A stretch of DNA of 64,000 bases from Oscillospiraceae bacterium (GCA_016286665.1 JAEETX010000002.1:1-64000), one strand, 5' to 3'. Shown: positions 44,711 through 54,119, numbered from the stretch's first letter. Numbers and translations: made by a program. Notes: a model not told the origin generated them from the letters alone.

Positions 44711-45589
44711 CTATTCGATATTCTGGGCCTGCTCCCGGATCTTCTCGATGCAGGATTTCATCTCCAGCACGGTCTTGGTGATATCCAGATCCGTGCACTT
44801 GGATCCGATGGTATTGACCTCCCGGTTCATCTCCTGGATCAGGAAATCCAGCTTTCTCCCGATGGCCCCGCCGGAGGCCAGCAGATCGCGAAACTGGCGG
44901 ATATGGCTGTCCAGCCGCACCAGCTCCTCATCCACGGCCACCTTGTCGGCAAAGAGCGCCGCCTCGGTCAGGATGCGGCTCTCGTCGATATCACTGCTCT
45001 CCAGGACTTCATGCATCTTGTTCAGCAGCCGCTCCCGGTATTCCTTCACCGATTCCGGCGACCGCCGGGCGACGAATTGCCGCATTTCCTCCAGCTCGTC
45101 CAGCTTGCCGGTCATATCCCCGGAGAGCCGCTCCCCTTCCTTGGCGCGCATAGCGCAGATAACGTCCAGCGCTTCTCCGGCGATCCGGAGCAGATCGGCG
45201 GTAAAGGCTTCCGCGTCCACCTGCTGCTTCTCCACGATGAACAGATCCGGCAGGCGGCTGTAAGCCGCGATGCCCACGTCGTCCGTGATCTGATACCGGT
45301 CCTTCATTTCCGCAAAAGCGGACTGATAGGCCTTCAGCACAGGCTCGTTCAGGCGGATCACCACGCTGTCGTCCCGACTGGCGTCGATATTGACGAACAC
45401 ATCCACCTTTCCCCGGATCAGCCGCTGCTGTACCAGGCTTTTCAAAGGTTCTTCCGCAAAGGAATAGAGTCTGGGAAGCCGGACGGACGCATCCAGAAAC
45501 CGGTTGTTCACGCTTTTGAGTTCCACGGTGACGGCAAGATTCCCGCTGGCGCCCGCCGCCGTCCCATAACCCGTCATACTGTAGATCAT
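44711..45589 (-). CDS. yicC: YicC-family endoribonuclease
   Basis: This 292-residue protein matches YicC/YloC, described as an endoribonuclease or RNA-metabolism factor. The N-terminal MIYSMTGYG, the [11 protein letters not shown] segment and the C-terminal [22 protein letters not shown] are family signatures. I chose the ATG at 45589 because it begins the conserved motif and AGGAAG lies upstream. It starts 4 nt after the preceding gene. Confidence 0.95.
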   Translation of the reverse strand: MIYSMTGYGTAAGASGNLAVTVELKSVNNRFLDASVRLPRLYSFAEEPLKSLVQQRLIRGKVDVFVNIDASRDDSVVIRLNEPVLKAYQSAFAEMKDRYQITDDVGIAAYSRLPDLFIVEKQQVDAEAFTADLLRIAGEALDVICAMRAKEGERLSGDMTGKLDELEEMRQFVARRSPESVKEYRERLLNKMHEVLESSDIDESRILTEAALFADKVAVDEELVRLDSHIRQFRDLLASGGAIGRKLDFLIQEMNREVNTIGSKCTDLDITKTVLEMKSCIEKIREQAQNIE

Positions 45590-45593
45590 ACGA

Positions 45594-46019
45594 TTATTCT
45601 TCCTGTTCCCCGTCAATGTTGATGATGGTATATTCCAGAGGCTTGTCACGGCGGATGAAGCGGTTGACCGCCACGGCCGCGGCGCAGCCCAGCACAAGCC
45701 CGCCCACACCGGCGAGCGCCTGCACCGTTTCGCTGCCGCCCAGGATATAGCCAAGGAGGCAGCTGACCAGGAGCGCAGAGAGCGGCAGCAGATACACCAG
45801 CGCGGCCGCGCGGATAATGCGCCCAGTGGCGGTCTCCACCGTCACCAGATCGCCGGGCCCGGCTTTCAGCGGATTGCGCGCAAGGACGGTGATCGTCTTC
45901 TTCGCGCCGCAGACGCCGGAGCAATCCGAGCAGTCATGTCCGCAGGCGGATTTCTGATAGACGCGGACCATGGCGTCGCCGTTGCCGGCCAGCTTTTCCA
46001 CGATGGCGTTCTGTGTCAC
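45594..46019 (-). CDS. RseC/MucC-type SoxR-reducing family protein
   Basis: This 141-residue membrane protein has an N-terminal cysteine cluster (C-x3-C-x2-C-x3-C in CGHDCSDCSGVC), a beta-rich part and two transmembrane helices at about 70-90 and 97-115. It fits the RseC/MucC family, linked elsewhere to redox control. The start is GTG, overlapping the cdaR stop (GTGA). Its presence between cdaR and yicC, where glmM is often found, is a local variation. Its electron partner, such as an Rnf complex, is not in this window. Confidence 0.85.
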   Translation of the reverse strand: MTQNAIVEKLAGNGDAMVRVYQKSACGHDCSDCSGVCGAKKTITVLARNPLKAGPGDLVTVETATGRIIRAAALVYLLPLSALLVSCLLGYILGGSETVQALAGVGGLVLGCAAAVAVNRFIRRDKPLEYTIINIDGEQEE

Positions 46020-47302
46020 GGCTCCTCCGGCTCCTCTCCCTGTTCCTCCTCCGGAACGTCAAGCTCCAGGGAAACCACGACGTTGTAGTTGTCGCCGATC
46101 ACGCCCACCTCGCGGTAGCCCAGTATCTCCACCGTGGTGGGAACGCTGTAGCGCCCCACGGCGTTTCCGATGTCCGTCAGATCCCCCACGATGCGTATGT
46201 TGCTGCCGCTGATCATATCGATGATCTCCTTGGGACCGCGGATCACGACTTCCTTGTACTGTGTAATGGGCCTGGGTACATAGCCCTCGGACACGTTGAT
46301 GAAGCTGATGTTGGTGGTGATGACGCGCTTCGTCTCCAGTCCCTTGATGGAAACCGTCACGGTCGCCTCTTTTTCGCCGGACAGGTTGTTGACGCCGTTG
46401 GGCAGCACGACAGCGAAGGTCTCCGTTGTGGACTGGGCGAAGGAAGCCAGGTCGATGGTGCCCAATTGCAGCTGATTGATGCCGCTGAGCAGCTCCGCAT
46501 CCCCAGAGACGGTGATGGTGGGCGGATCGATGCGCACCACGGCGTCTTCCTCCGTGGCGCCGCCGCCGCTGAGGAGATTCACCGTCAGCGCCACGTCCTT
46601 TACCTTGACGATGGGGATGGTGTATTGTATCTCTTTCACCGAAGTGGTGATTTCCGGGCTCTCGATGATCTGCCCGTTGCTGTCCACCAGCGTGTATTCC
46701 ACCACGCCGCTGACGGTCCGCGTCAGTTCTTCCCTGTCGATGACCACCCGTGCAAACGCGATGCGGGAAATGACGCTCTCCGGCCCGCTGACTTCGATCG
46801 TTTCGGGAGAATAAATGATGGGCTCGCTCATATAGCCCTCGGCAACGGTGCCGTCGAACACGCCCTTCACGACCACCTCCGGGATCACGTCCATACGGTC
46901 GATGTTCACCGTCATATATTCCGGCACGCGGCGGGTGACGATCACGTCCTCCTCGTCCACGTTGTCATAGCTGATGGTATAGACCTTTTCATAGACGCCT
47001 CTGCTGCGGATATCCCGAAGGTCCACGCTGACATGAACGGTGTCCTTCGTCAGCTGGGAAACCAGGCTTCGCTTCACCAGCAGCGTCAGCGTCACATCCT
47101 GCATGTCCCTGTCCGTCACCAGCAGGTTCCGATCCTGAAGGATGTCCTCGCCGCCGATATACTGGACCTCCAGCCCGGTGAGCGTGACATTCTGGTTGGT
47201 GTTTTCGTAGCTTGCCACGTACATCCACAGGATCACGGAGGCAATGCAGGAAATCACGATATAAAAAGTCTTGCTTTTGATGATCTTGTCAATTACGGCC
47301 AT
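46016..47302 (-). CDS. cdaR: YbbR-domain protein CdaR, regulator of c-di-AMP synthesis
   Basis: This 428-residue protein has an N-terminal transmembrane helix (about 12-30) and four tandem YbbR-like beta domains outside the membrane (about 35-415), ending with an acidic tail. CdaR binds and modulates CdaA in Bacillus. It overlaps cdaA by 14 nt. The ends of each repeat carry the VSGPE- or VRGPK-like motif typical of YbbR. Confidence 0.94.
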   Translation of the reverse strand: MAVIDKIIKSKTFYIVISCIASVILWMYVASYENTNQNVTLTGLEVQYIGGEDILQDRNLLVTDRDMQDVTLTLLVKRSLVSQLTKDTVHVSVDLRDIRSRGVYEKVYTISYDNVDEEDVIVTRRVPEYMTVNIDRMDVIPEVVVKGVFDGTVAEGYMSEPIIYSPETIEVSGPESVISRIAFARVVIDREELTRTVSGVVEYTLVDSNGQIIESPEITTSVKEIQYTIPIVKVKDVALTVNLLSGGGATEEDAVVRIDPPTITVSGDAELLSGINQLQLGTIDLASFAQSTTETFAVVLPNGVNNLSGEKEATVTVSIKGLETKRVITTNISFINVSEGYVPRPITQYKEVVIRGPKEIIDMISGSNIRIVGDLTDIGNAVGRYSVPTTVEILGYREVGVIGDNYNVVVSLELDVPEEEQGEEPEEP

Positions 47303-48140
47303 TGTTTTTGCCCTTCATGAACATGTTCTGTGTGAGCGTACGCAGCTTCGACTGCTTCTCCTCCTGGTCCTTCAGCAGTTCGTTCTTCAGGATGCGTTCA
47401 AAGGTCTCCTCCGTCAGATGCCGTTTCAGGATGCCCTCGACCGCGACGCTGATGGACCCGCTTTCCTCGCTGACCACCACCACGACGGCGTCGGAAGCCT
47501 CGCTCATGCCGATCCCCGCCCGGTGACGCATCCCCAGCTCGCGGCTCAGGTGGGTCTGGCTGGTGAGGGGGAGCATGCAGCTTGCCGCCTCGATCCGCCC
47601 GCCGCGGATGATCACCGCGCCGTCGTGCAGCGGGGTATTGGGATAAAAGATGTTTTTCAGCAGCTCCGCCTTCACGTCTGCATGGATCAGCGTTCCCGTT
47701 TTGATCGGTTCATCCAGCATATTGTCCCGCTCGAATACGATCAGAGCGCCGGTCTTGGTGGCGGCCAGGTCGCGGCAGGCCAGGACGACCTGGGAAATGG
47801 CGATCTCCACGTCCTTCGGGCTGCTGCGGCCGGGGATGTATTTCGTGATGCCGCCGACCTTTTCCAGGAGTGACCGGATCTCCGGCTGGAAAATGACCAG
47901 CAGGGCCAGAATGCCCAGCTCAAAGGTCTTTCCGAAAACATAGTTGATCACATACAGGTTCAGCGCGCGGGCCAGAAGCAGCAGCACCACCAACAGCAGG
48001 ATGCCGCGCAGGACGCGCCCGGAGCCTGTCCGGGCCAAAAAGTACAGGACTTTGTAGAAGACAAACGCCATGATGACCATGTCGATGATGTCATTGAGCC
48101 GAATCGTCCTGACAATATCAAGAAAGCTGTTGAGGATCAT
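47289..48140 (-). CDS. cdaA: Membrane diadenylate cyclase CdaA
   Basis: This 283-residue enzyme makes the second messenger c-di-AMP from two ATP. Three N-terminal membrane helices (about 12-35, 42-60, 70-85) precede the DisA_N domain with DGA (173-175), RHR (205-207) and GMSE (211-214), all catalytic features intact. GGAGGA lies before the ATG, and a strong promoter at 48190-48218 starts the long operon. It probably controls potassium and wall homeostasis together with the kinase encoded downstream. Confidence 0.96.
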   Translation of the reverse strand: MILNSFLDIVRTIRLNDIIDMVIMAFVFYKVLYFLARTGSGRVLRGILLLVVLLLLARALNLYVINYVFGKTFELGILALLVIFQPEIRSLLEKVGGITKYIPGRSSPKDVEIAISQVVLACRDLAATKTGALIVFERDNMLDEPIKTGTLIHADVKAELLKNIFYPNTPLHDGAVIIRGGRIEAASCMLPLTSQTHLSRELGMRHRAGIGMSEASDAVVVVVSEESGSISVAVEGILKRHLTEETFERILKNELLKDQEEKQSKLRTLTQNMFMKGKNNGRN

Positions 48141-48189
48141 GCTGCTCCTCCATCCGAAATGCCATAGTATGTCTATTATGATACCCTAT

Positions 48190-48218
48190 ATTATATCTTA
48201 TCTGAGCGGTCATTACAA
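48190..48218 (-). promoter_or_regulatory. Promoter of the 15-gene cdaA-rsgA string
   Basis: On the minus strand TTGTAA (48213-48218), a 17-nt spacer and a perfect TATAAT (48190-48195) lie 50 nt before the cdaA ATG. There is no TGn extension. It is the only clear promoter I see between here and the end of rsgA. Confidence 0.75.
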
Positions 48219-48233
48219 GCCGAATTGTTCAAA

Positions 48234-49346
48234 TCATAGCAAGTTTTCTTTCAGGACCATGGCGAATTTCCGAACCTCTCCGCTGTGATTGAACGCGGAA
48301 AAGCTGATGCGGACGGTTCCGCCGCTGCCGGCGGTATCGTGCGCCAGGGGCGCACAGTGAAGACCGGCGCGAACGGCAATGCCCCGGTCTGCAAGCTTTG
48401 CCGCCGTCACCTCCGGATCCTCCCCGGTCACGCGAAAGGACAGAACGCCGGTCTGGAGGCCGGCGTCCTCCGCCGCGTAGAGCTCCACGCCGGGCAGCTG
48501 ACGCAGCAGGTCTTCCGCTTGCCGGAGAAGCAGCCGCTCGTGCCTGAGCAGACCGGCCGCCTTTGACCGGCGCACGAATTGCAGACCCCGATGCAGCCCG
48601 GCGATGCCGGGCATGTTGAGGGTCCCGGCCTCCAGGCGGTCCGGCAGCTGATCGGGCATGCGCCGGTTTCTGGAATCGCTGCCGCTGCCGCCCTCCAGGA
48701 GCGGCCTGGCCGGCGCGCCGCAGATCAGAAGACCGGTACCCTGCGGTCCGTAGAGGCCCTTGTGTCCCGGCATCGCGAGAAACGCCGCGCCGAGGGTCTT
48801 CAGGTCCAGGGGCAGCACCCCGGCGGACTGAGAAGCGTCCACGATAAGGGGGATGCCCCGCTCCCGGCAAAGCCGCGCGATTTCCTCCAGCGGCTGGACA
48901 TAACCGAAGACATTGGAAACATGGTTCACCACCGCGAGCTTCGTGTCCTCCCGCAGTTCCCTGCGAAAGGCTGCAACGGCTTCCTCCGGCCGAAACAGCG
49001 GCGCGGCGGCGACGGCGAGCTTCGCGCGAAGGGCGGTCAGCGGCCGCAGCACCGCGTTATGCTCATAGCCGGATATCACTACCCGGTCTCCCGGACCGGC
49101 GACGCTTTTGATGGCGAGATTGAGGGCATGGGTAGCGTTCATGCAGAAGACCACGCAGGACGGATCCGGCGCGCCGAACATTTCGGCCGCCAGGCTCCGG
49201 CAGGCATAGGCTTCCTCCGCGGCCCGCATAGCCGCGTCATGGCCGCCGCGGCCCGGACTTCCGAGGGTATCAACGGCGGCGGCCATCGCTTTCGCAACGC
49301 TCGGCGGCTTGAACAGAGTCGTCGCCGCATTGTCAAAATAGATCAC
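48234..49346 (-). CDS. Cysteine desulfurase-like PLP enzyme (class V aminotransferase family)
   Basis: This 370-residue enzyme belongs to the NifS/SufS-like class V family. PLP lysine Lys196 (PGHKGLYG) and the sulfur-carrying Cys331 (RAGLHCAP) are present, as is the YFDNAATT start. The start is GTG at 49346, overlapping the end of the DUF3343 gene by 14 nt, with GGGAG close upstream. An ATG further upstream adds 29 residues lacking similarity. Linkage to a DUF3343 sulfur/selenium carrier suggests that it provides persulfide for a dedicated acceptor rather than for general iron-sulfur cluster assembly; no IscU/SufU gene is adjacent. Confidence 0.9.
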   Translation of the reverse strand: MIYFDNAATTLFKPPSVAKAMAAAVDTLGSPGRGGHDAAMRAAEEAYACRSLAAEMFGAPDPSCVVFCMNATHALNLAIKSVAGPGDRVVISGYEHNAVLRPLTALRAKLAVAAAPLFRPEEAVAAFRRELREDTKLAVVNHVSNVFGYVQPLEEIARLCRERGIPLIVDASQSAGVLPLDLKTLGAAFLAMPGHKGLYGPQGTGLLICGAPARPLLEGGSGSDSRNRRMPDQLPDRLEAGTLNMPGIAGLHRGLQFVRRSKAAGLLRHERLLLRQAEDLLRQLPGVELYAAEDAGLQTGVLSFRVTGEDPEVTAAKLADRGIAVRAGLHCAPLAHDTAGSGGTVRISFSAFNHSGEVRKFAMVLKENLL

Positions 49347-49584
49347 GGTCTCCCGCGCCGCCTTCCCGGCGATAGACGGTCTTTCCCGGCCGTATCCCGA
49401 CTTCCGCCAGCGTCTCCGCAGCCCTCTCCGCATCGCGGTCCCGCAGCTTCAAGCCATAAGAACAGCTGATCCCGGGACCGGACGGCATCCGCACGATGCG
49501 CGAGCGGATGCTTCTGAGGGAAAGGAATTCTGCGGCGCGCTGCGCGTCCGTCAATGTGTGGAAACCCATATAGGCAACTCTCAA
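49333..49584 (-). CDS. DUF3343 putative sulfur/selenium carrier protein
   Basis: This 83-residue protein matches DUF3343, annotated as a Se/S carrier-like family. Conserved features are the start VAYMGFHTLTDA and GPGISCSYGL with single Cys41, the likely persulfide carrier. The start is TTG at 49582-49584, with GGGGGA 8 nt upstream. It overlaps the cysteine desulfurase gene, a pairing seen in other Clostridia. Its acceptor pathway is unknown. Confidence 0.82.
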   Translation of the reverse strand: MRVAYMGFHTLTDAQRAAEFLSLRSIRSRIVRMPSGPGISCSYGLKLRDRDAERAAETLAEVGIRPGKTVYRREGGAGDRDLF

Positions 49585-49621
49585 CGGAGATTCCCCCTAA
49601 AGCTCAGAATGAAGGAAGACC

Positions 49622-49641
49622 GGCGGCCGAACGCGGCCGCC
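49622..49641 (-). terminator. Hairpin after lon
   Basis: An 8-bp perfect GC-rich stem (49622-49629 with 49634-49641) with loop AACG, 66 nt after the lon stop, is followed on the minus strand by GGTCTTCCTTCATTC, which is only partly U-rich. It may reduce read-through into the DUF3343 gene. Confidence 0.5.
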
Positions 49642-49707
49642 TCTGCGTCCGCGTGCGTCTCCGCACGGTCTTGCCGTTCCATTCTATTCCGCGTTGGGGA
49701 ATCCGGT

Positions 49708-52131
49708 TCAATTGGCGAGGGTCCGCTCCGGCAGCCGTTCCGGTTCCGGCACGGTCGGCGGAAGAAGCGGCTTATCCGGCTGCTTCTCCGGCTTCCAGGG
49801 CTTGACGCCGGTGAAATCCAGGGCAACGTGCAGCACATCGTCGATGTGGGCAGCGGTGACGAATTTCAGCCGGCTGCGCACGTCCGGATCGATCTCCGCC
49901 AGGTCCGGCTCATTTTCCTTGGGGATGATCACCGTATCCGCACCGGAGCGCAGGGCAGCCATGGTCTTCTCCTTCAGGCCGCCGATGGCAAGGATCCTTC
50001 CCCGCAGGGTGATTTCCCCGGTCATGGCGATATTGCCCCGCACTCTCGCGCCGGTCAGCGCCGAAATCATGGCCAGGGTCATGGTGATGCCGGCGCTGGG
50101 GCCATCCTTGGGAACGCCGCCCTCCGGGAAATGGACGAGGATATCCTTTGTCTTGTGGAAAGCGGGGTCGATGCCCAGGATCGCCGCGCGGCTGCGGATA
50201 TAACCCAGGCCTGCCGCGGCGGATTCCTTCATCACCTCGCCCAGATTGCCGGTGAGGCGCATCTGTCCGTTACCGTCGATGACGGCGACTTCCACATCCA
50301 GGGTGACGCCGCCCACGCTGGTCCAGGCCAGGCCGTGCGCCAGTCCGACGGTATCCTCCCTCTGCTTATCCTCCGGTTTGTATTTCCGAACGCCCAGATA
50401 GCTTTCCAGCTCCCGCAGGGTGACGGAAACGCTGTCCTTTTCCCCTTCCACCAGCTTCATGGCCGCCTTGCGGCAAATCGCCCCCAGCTCCCGCTCCAGG
50501 GTACGGACGCCGGATTCCCGCGTCCAGCCGGTGATCACGGCGCGGAGCACCGCGTCGGACAGGCGCAGCTGCTTTGCCTTGAGGCCGTGCTTCTGCCGCT
50601 GCTTGGGCAGCAGGTGGTCCTTTGCGATATGTAGCTTCTCTTCGTCGGTATAGCTGCTGAGCTCGATGACCTCCATCCGGTCCAGCAAAGGCCGCGGGAT
50701 GGTGTCGGTGGTGTTGGCGGTGGTGATGAACACCACATTCCGCAGGTCGAAGGGAACCTCCAGATAATGATCCCGGAACGCGTGGTTCTGTTCGGAATCC
50801 AGGGCCTCCAGCAGAGCCGAGGAGGGGTCTCCCCGATAGTCCGTTCCCAGCTTATCCACCTCATCCAGCAGCAGCACGGGGTTGGAGGAGCCGGCCTGGG
50901 CCATGGCGTTCATGATCCGGCCCGGCATCGCGCCCACATAGGTCTTCCGGTGACCTCTGATTTCCGCCTCATCGTGGACGCCGCCCAGGCTGATGCGGCT
51001 CAGCTTCCGGTTCATGGCGCGGGCGATGCTCATGCCGATGGAGGTCTTGCCGGTGCCCGGCGGACCCACCAGGCAGATGATGGCGCCCTTCATATCCGGC
51101 GCGAGCTGGCGCACGGCCACGAATTCCAGGATGCGCTCCTTCACCTTCTGCAGCCCGTAGTGATCCTCGTCCAGGATCTTCCGCGTGTTTTCCACGCTGA
51201 GCACATCTTCGGTGAAAACGCCCCAGGGAAGCTCCAGCACCTTGTCCAGATAGGTGCGCAGCACGGCCCCCTCGGAGGAGCCCATGCCCTGATGGCTGAG
51301 GCGGTTCAGCTCCTTCATGAGCTTTTCCTTGATTTCGTCGGAGGCGCTCAGCGATTCGATCTTCTTCTTATATTCGTCGTATTCCGATTCGGCTTCCTGC
51401 TCCTCGTCCATACCCAGCTCCTGCTGGATGGTCCGCATCTGCTCCCGCAGGATGCTCTCCCGATGGGCGGCCATCATGCGGCCCTGGGTGCGGCGCTGGA
51501 GCTGGGCTTCCACCTCCAGCACGTCGATCTCATACTCGATGATATCGTTCATCTTTTCCAGGCGGCGCAGGGGCTGCAGGGTTTCCAGGATCAGCTGCTT
51601 TTTTTCATGGGGAATGTGCATGTTCTGGGCAAGGAAATCCGCCAGAGCGCCGGGTTCCCGGTAATCGTCGATGTTTCCGCTCACGGGTCCGTTGCCCTGC
51701 AGGAGCATGCTCATATGCCCGATCAGGCCGCGGGTCCGGCGCATCAGCGCTTCCTTCAGGCGGTGATGCTCCAGGTCCGGCTCCTCGGCGATGGCTTCCA
51801 CTTCCGCCTCCATCCAGGGGCGGAACAGCGTGATCCGGTTCATGCGGGCGCGGGTCTTCCCCTCTACGAGGACCCGGACGCCCCCGTTGGGCATCCGAAG
51901 GATCTGGCGGATGGAGGCGATGCAGCCGATGGCATACAGGTCCTCCGCGGAGGGCTCCTCCACATCCGCATCCCGCTGGGCCAGCAGGAAGATACGGCGG
52001 TCAGATTCCATGGCGCGATCCAGCGCGGCAATGGAAATGGGCCGTTCGATATCGAAATTCAGGATCATGGAGGGAAAGACGGACAGACCCCGAAGGGGGA
52101 TCATGGGCAGCTTCTCGATATTTTCAAACAT
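49708..52131 (-). CDS. lon: ATP-dependent protease Lon
   Basis: This 807-residue protease degrades damaged and regulatory proteins. The N-terminal substrate-binding domain (1-200) and coiled-coil region are followed by the AAA+ domain with Walker A GPPGTGKT (356-363) and the protease domain with the Ser-Lys pair in DGPSAG and GGLKEK. A strong GGAGG lies before the ATG. A Pro-rich tail of about 40 residues ends the protein. It is 63 nt downstream of clpX, separated by a hairpin. Confidence 0.97.
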   Translation of the reverse strand: MFENIEKLPMIPLRGLSVFPSMILNFDIERPISIAALDRAMESDRRIFLLAQRDADVEEPSAEDLYAIGCIASIRQILRMPNGGVRVLVEGKTRARMNRITLFRPWMEAEVEAIAEEPDLEHHRLKEALMRRTRGLIGHMSMLLQGNGPVSGNIDDYREPGALADFLAQNMHIPHEKKQLILETLQPLRRLEKMNDIIEYEIDVLEVEAQLQRRTQGRMMAAHRESILREQMRTIQQELGMDEEQEAESEYDEYKKKIESLSASDEIKEKLMKELNRLSHQGMGSSEGAVLRTYLDKVLELPWGVFTEDVLSVENTRKILDEDHYGLQKVKERILEFVAVRQLAPDMKGAIICLVGPPGTGKTSIGMSIARAMNRKLSRISLGGVHDEAEIRGHRKTYVGAMPGRIMNAMAQAGSSNPVLLLDEVDKLGTDYRGDPSSALLEALDSEQNHAFRDHYLEVPFDLRNVVFITTANTTDTIPRPLLDRMEVIELSSYTDEEKLHIAKDHLLPKQRQKHGLKAKQLRLSDAVLRAVITGWTRESGVRTLERELGAICRKAAMKLVEGEKDSVSVTLRELESYLGVRKYKPEDKQREDTVGLAHGLAWTSVGGVTLDVEVAVIDGNGQMRLTGNLGEVMKESAAAGLGYIRSRAAILGIDPAFHKTKDILVHFPEGGVPKDGPSAGITMTLAMISALTGARVRGNIAMTGEITLRGRILAIGGLKEKTMAALRSGADTVIIPKENEPDLAEIDPDVRSRLKFVTAAHIDDVLHVALDFTGVKPWKPEKQPDKPLLPPTVPEPERLPERTLAN

Positions 52132-52156
52132 AGGATACCTCCAAGGAAAAACGCAC

Positions 52157-52180
52157 GGGGACGGCTCGGAAACCGCCCCC
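52157..52180 (-). terminator. Terminator between clpX and lon
   Basis: On the minus strand an 8-bp stem (52173-52180 with 52157-52164, including one G-U pair) with an 8-nt loop is followed after GTGC by GTTTTTC. It lies 14 nt after the clpX stop. It would lower lon expression unless read through or supplemented by an internal promoter. Confidence 0.65.
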
Positions 52181-52194
52181 GAATTATCCTGTTG

Positions 52195-53451
52195 TCAGCC
52201 GGCGATCTCTTTGGCTTCGCGGAACAGCCTGGGCTGGGCTTCTCCCCGGACGCAGGCTGCGGTGATCTCCACCCCGGTGATGCCGGGGTCGGAGGGGATG
52301 CGGAACATCAGATCCCGCATCAGGTTTTCCATAATGCTGCGGAGCCCGCGGGCGCCCAGATCCATGGCCATGGTCTTATCGGCGATCGCCTCCAGCGCTT
52401 CCTTCGTGAAGCTCAGCTCCACATGGTCCATACCCAACAGTGCTTCATACTGCTTCGTCAGGCTGTTCTTCGGCTCCGTCAGGATGCGGATCATATCCTC
52501 CCTTGTGAGACTGCGCAGGGGGGTGATCACCGGGAGGCGGCCCACAAGCTCCGGAATGAGGCCGTATTTCAGGATATCATGGGGCTGGACGCTTTCCAGA
52601 ATCTCCCCGATATCCTTCTGCTTGCGGCTCTGCACCTCTCCGCCGAAGCCGATGGTGGTCTTGTTGCGGCGGTCCTCGATGATCTTCTCGATCCCGGCGA
52701 AGGCGCCGCCGCAGATAAAGAGGATATTGGAGGTGTCGATCTGGATGAACTCCTGGTGGGGGTGCTTCCGCCCGCCCTGGGGCGGCACGTTGGCAACCGT
52801 GCCTTCCAGGATCTTCAGCAGCGCCTGCTGCACGCCCTCGCCGCTGACATCCCGCGTGATGGAAACATTTTCGCTCTTGCGGGAGATCTTATCCAGCTCG
52901 TCGATGTAAATGATGCCGCGCTGGGCCAGCTCCACGTCGTAGTCTGCCGCCTGCAGGAGACGAAGCAGGATATTCTCCACGTCGTCCCCCACATAGCCGG
53001 CTTCCGTCAGCGTCGTGGCGTCGGCGATGGCAAAGGGCACCTCCAGCAGCTTGGAAAGGCTCTGCGCGAACATGGTCTTGCCGCAGCCGGTGGGGCCGAT
53101 CAGCAGGATATTGCTCTTCTGCAGCTCCACATCTTCCTCTTTGCCGTAGAGGATGCGCTTATAGTGATTGTAGACCGCGACGGAAATGGTGATCTTCGCC
53201 TGCTCCTGGCCGATGATATACTGGTCCAGGAATTCCTTGATCTCCTGGGGCTTTGGCAGCCCTTCTTCCTCCATCTGCCGTGCTTTCTGCTTGAGCTGCT
53301 TCTGCTGGGGGGCGAAATCATCGCCCATCACCTTGAGGCAGAGCTCCACGCACTCATTGCAGATATAGGCGTTCCTTCCGGCGATCAGCCGCTCCACCTC
53401 GTCCTGGGTCTTGCCGCAGAAGGAGCAGCGCGGGGTCCTTCTATCTTCCAT
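52195..53451 (-). CDS. clpX: ClpXP unfoldase subunit ClpX
   Basis: This 418-residue AAA+ unfoldase feeds proteins into ClpP. The N-terminal zinc-binding domain has Cys9, Cys12, Cys31 and Cys34. Walker A GPTGCGKT is at 119-126, Walker [10 protein letters not shown] near 205, and the ClpP-binding IGF loop is represented by TIGFGG. It starts 12 nt after clpP. Everything needed to unfold substrate is present, so the ClpP change at 53464-54048 is more likely to affect proteolysis than unfolding. Confidence 0.97.
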   Translation of the reverse strand: MEDRRTPRCSFCGKTQDEVERLIAGRNAYICNECVELCLKVMGDDFAPQQKQLKQKARQMEEEGLPKPQEIKEFLDQYIIGQEQAKITISVAVYNHYKRILYGKEEDVELQKSNILLIGPTGCGKTMFAQSLSKLLEVPFAIADATTLTEAGYVGDDVENILLRLLQAADYDVELAQRGIIYIDELDKISRKSENVSITRDVSGEGVQQALLKILEGTVANVPPQGGRKHPHQEFIQIDTSNILFICGGAFAGIEKIIEDRRNKTTIGFGGEVQSRKQKDIGEILESVQPHDILKYGLIPELVGRLPVITPLRSLTREDMIRILTEPKNSLTKQYEALLGMDHVELSFTKEALEAIADKTMAMDLGARGLRSIMENLMRDLMFRIPSDPGITGVEITAACVRGEAQPRLFREAKEIAG

Positions 53452-53463
53452 GCTTATGCTCCG

Positions 53464-54048
53464 TTATCGCTTATAAATCACATTGTCGATCAGGCCGTAT
53501 TCCTTCGCTTCCTCGGCGCTCATCCAGTTGTTGCGTTCGCAGTCGGCATAGACCTGCTCATAGGTCTTGCCGCAGTTGCGGGCGATGATCTCCGTCAGGG
53601 TCTTCTTGATCTTTGCCATATGCCGGGCTTCGATCTGGATATCGGTCTCCTGCCCCCTGGTCTCCCCCAGCACCTGATGGATCATGACCTCCGCATTGGG
53701 GAGGCAGATGCGCTTGCCCTTGGCGCCGGCGGAAAGCAGGAACGCGCCCATGCTGGCGGCCATGCCCACGCAGATGGTGGATACATCCGCCTTGATATAC
53801 TGCATGGTATCGTAAATGGCCAGGCCGTCCGTCACGCTGCCGCCGGGGCTGTTGATATAAAACTGGATATCCTTGTCCGGGTCCTGCGCTTCCAGATAGA
53901 GAAGCTCGGCCACGATCACGCTGGAAGACGCTTCGTCGACTTCTCCGTTGAGAAACACGATGCGGTCGTTCAGCAGCCTGGAATAAATATCATAGGAGCG
54001 CTCTCCGCGGGAGGTCTGCTCCACCACATAGGGAATCAGCGTACTCAA
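53464..54048 (-). CDS. clpP: Clp protease subunit ClpP with Asn at the catalytic Asp position
   Basis: This 194-residue serine protease forms the proteolytic barrel of ClpXP. Catalytic Ser99 (GMAASMG) and His124 (MIHQ) are in place. The third residue, normally the Asp in a DRDNFMSA-like segment, is Asn173 (ERNNWMSA). This resembles the Asn-bearing ClpP1 paralogue of Listeria, which has little activity alone. The start is TTG at 54048, preceded by GGAGGAAGG. Normal fold motifs are otherwise intact. A second clpP elsewhere in the genome might supply an ordinary subunit. Confidence 0.95.
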   Translation of the reverse strand: MSTLIPYVVEQTSRGERSYDIYSRLLNDRIVFLNGEVDEASSSVIVAELLYLEAQDPDKDIQFYINSPGGSVTDGLAIYDTMQYIKADVSTICVGMAASMGAFLLSAGAKGKRICLPNAEVMIHQVLGETRGQETDIQIEARHMAKIKKTLTEIIARNCGKTYEQVYADCERNNWMSAEEAKEYGLIDNVIYKR

Positions 54049-54119
54049 TTTCCTTCCTCCTTCTTCCCGGTGTCACAATCATAGCCATCGGCAGAGGATT
54101 CTATTCCTGCCGCGGCGAA

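Noticed and set aside
50767..54084. A 1105-codon open frame on the plus strand spanning lon, clpX and clpP
   Set aside because: It crosses three well-supported genes and two intergenic gaps on the opposite strand and shows no domain or start signal. It is a codon-bias shadow.
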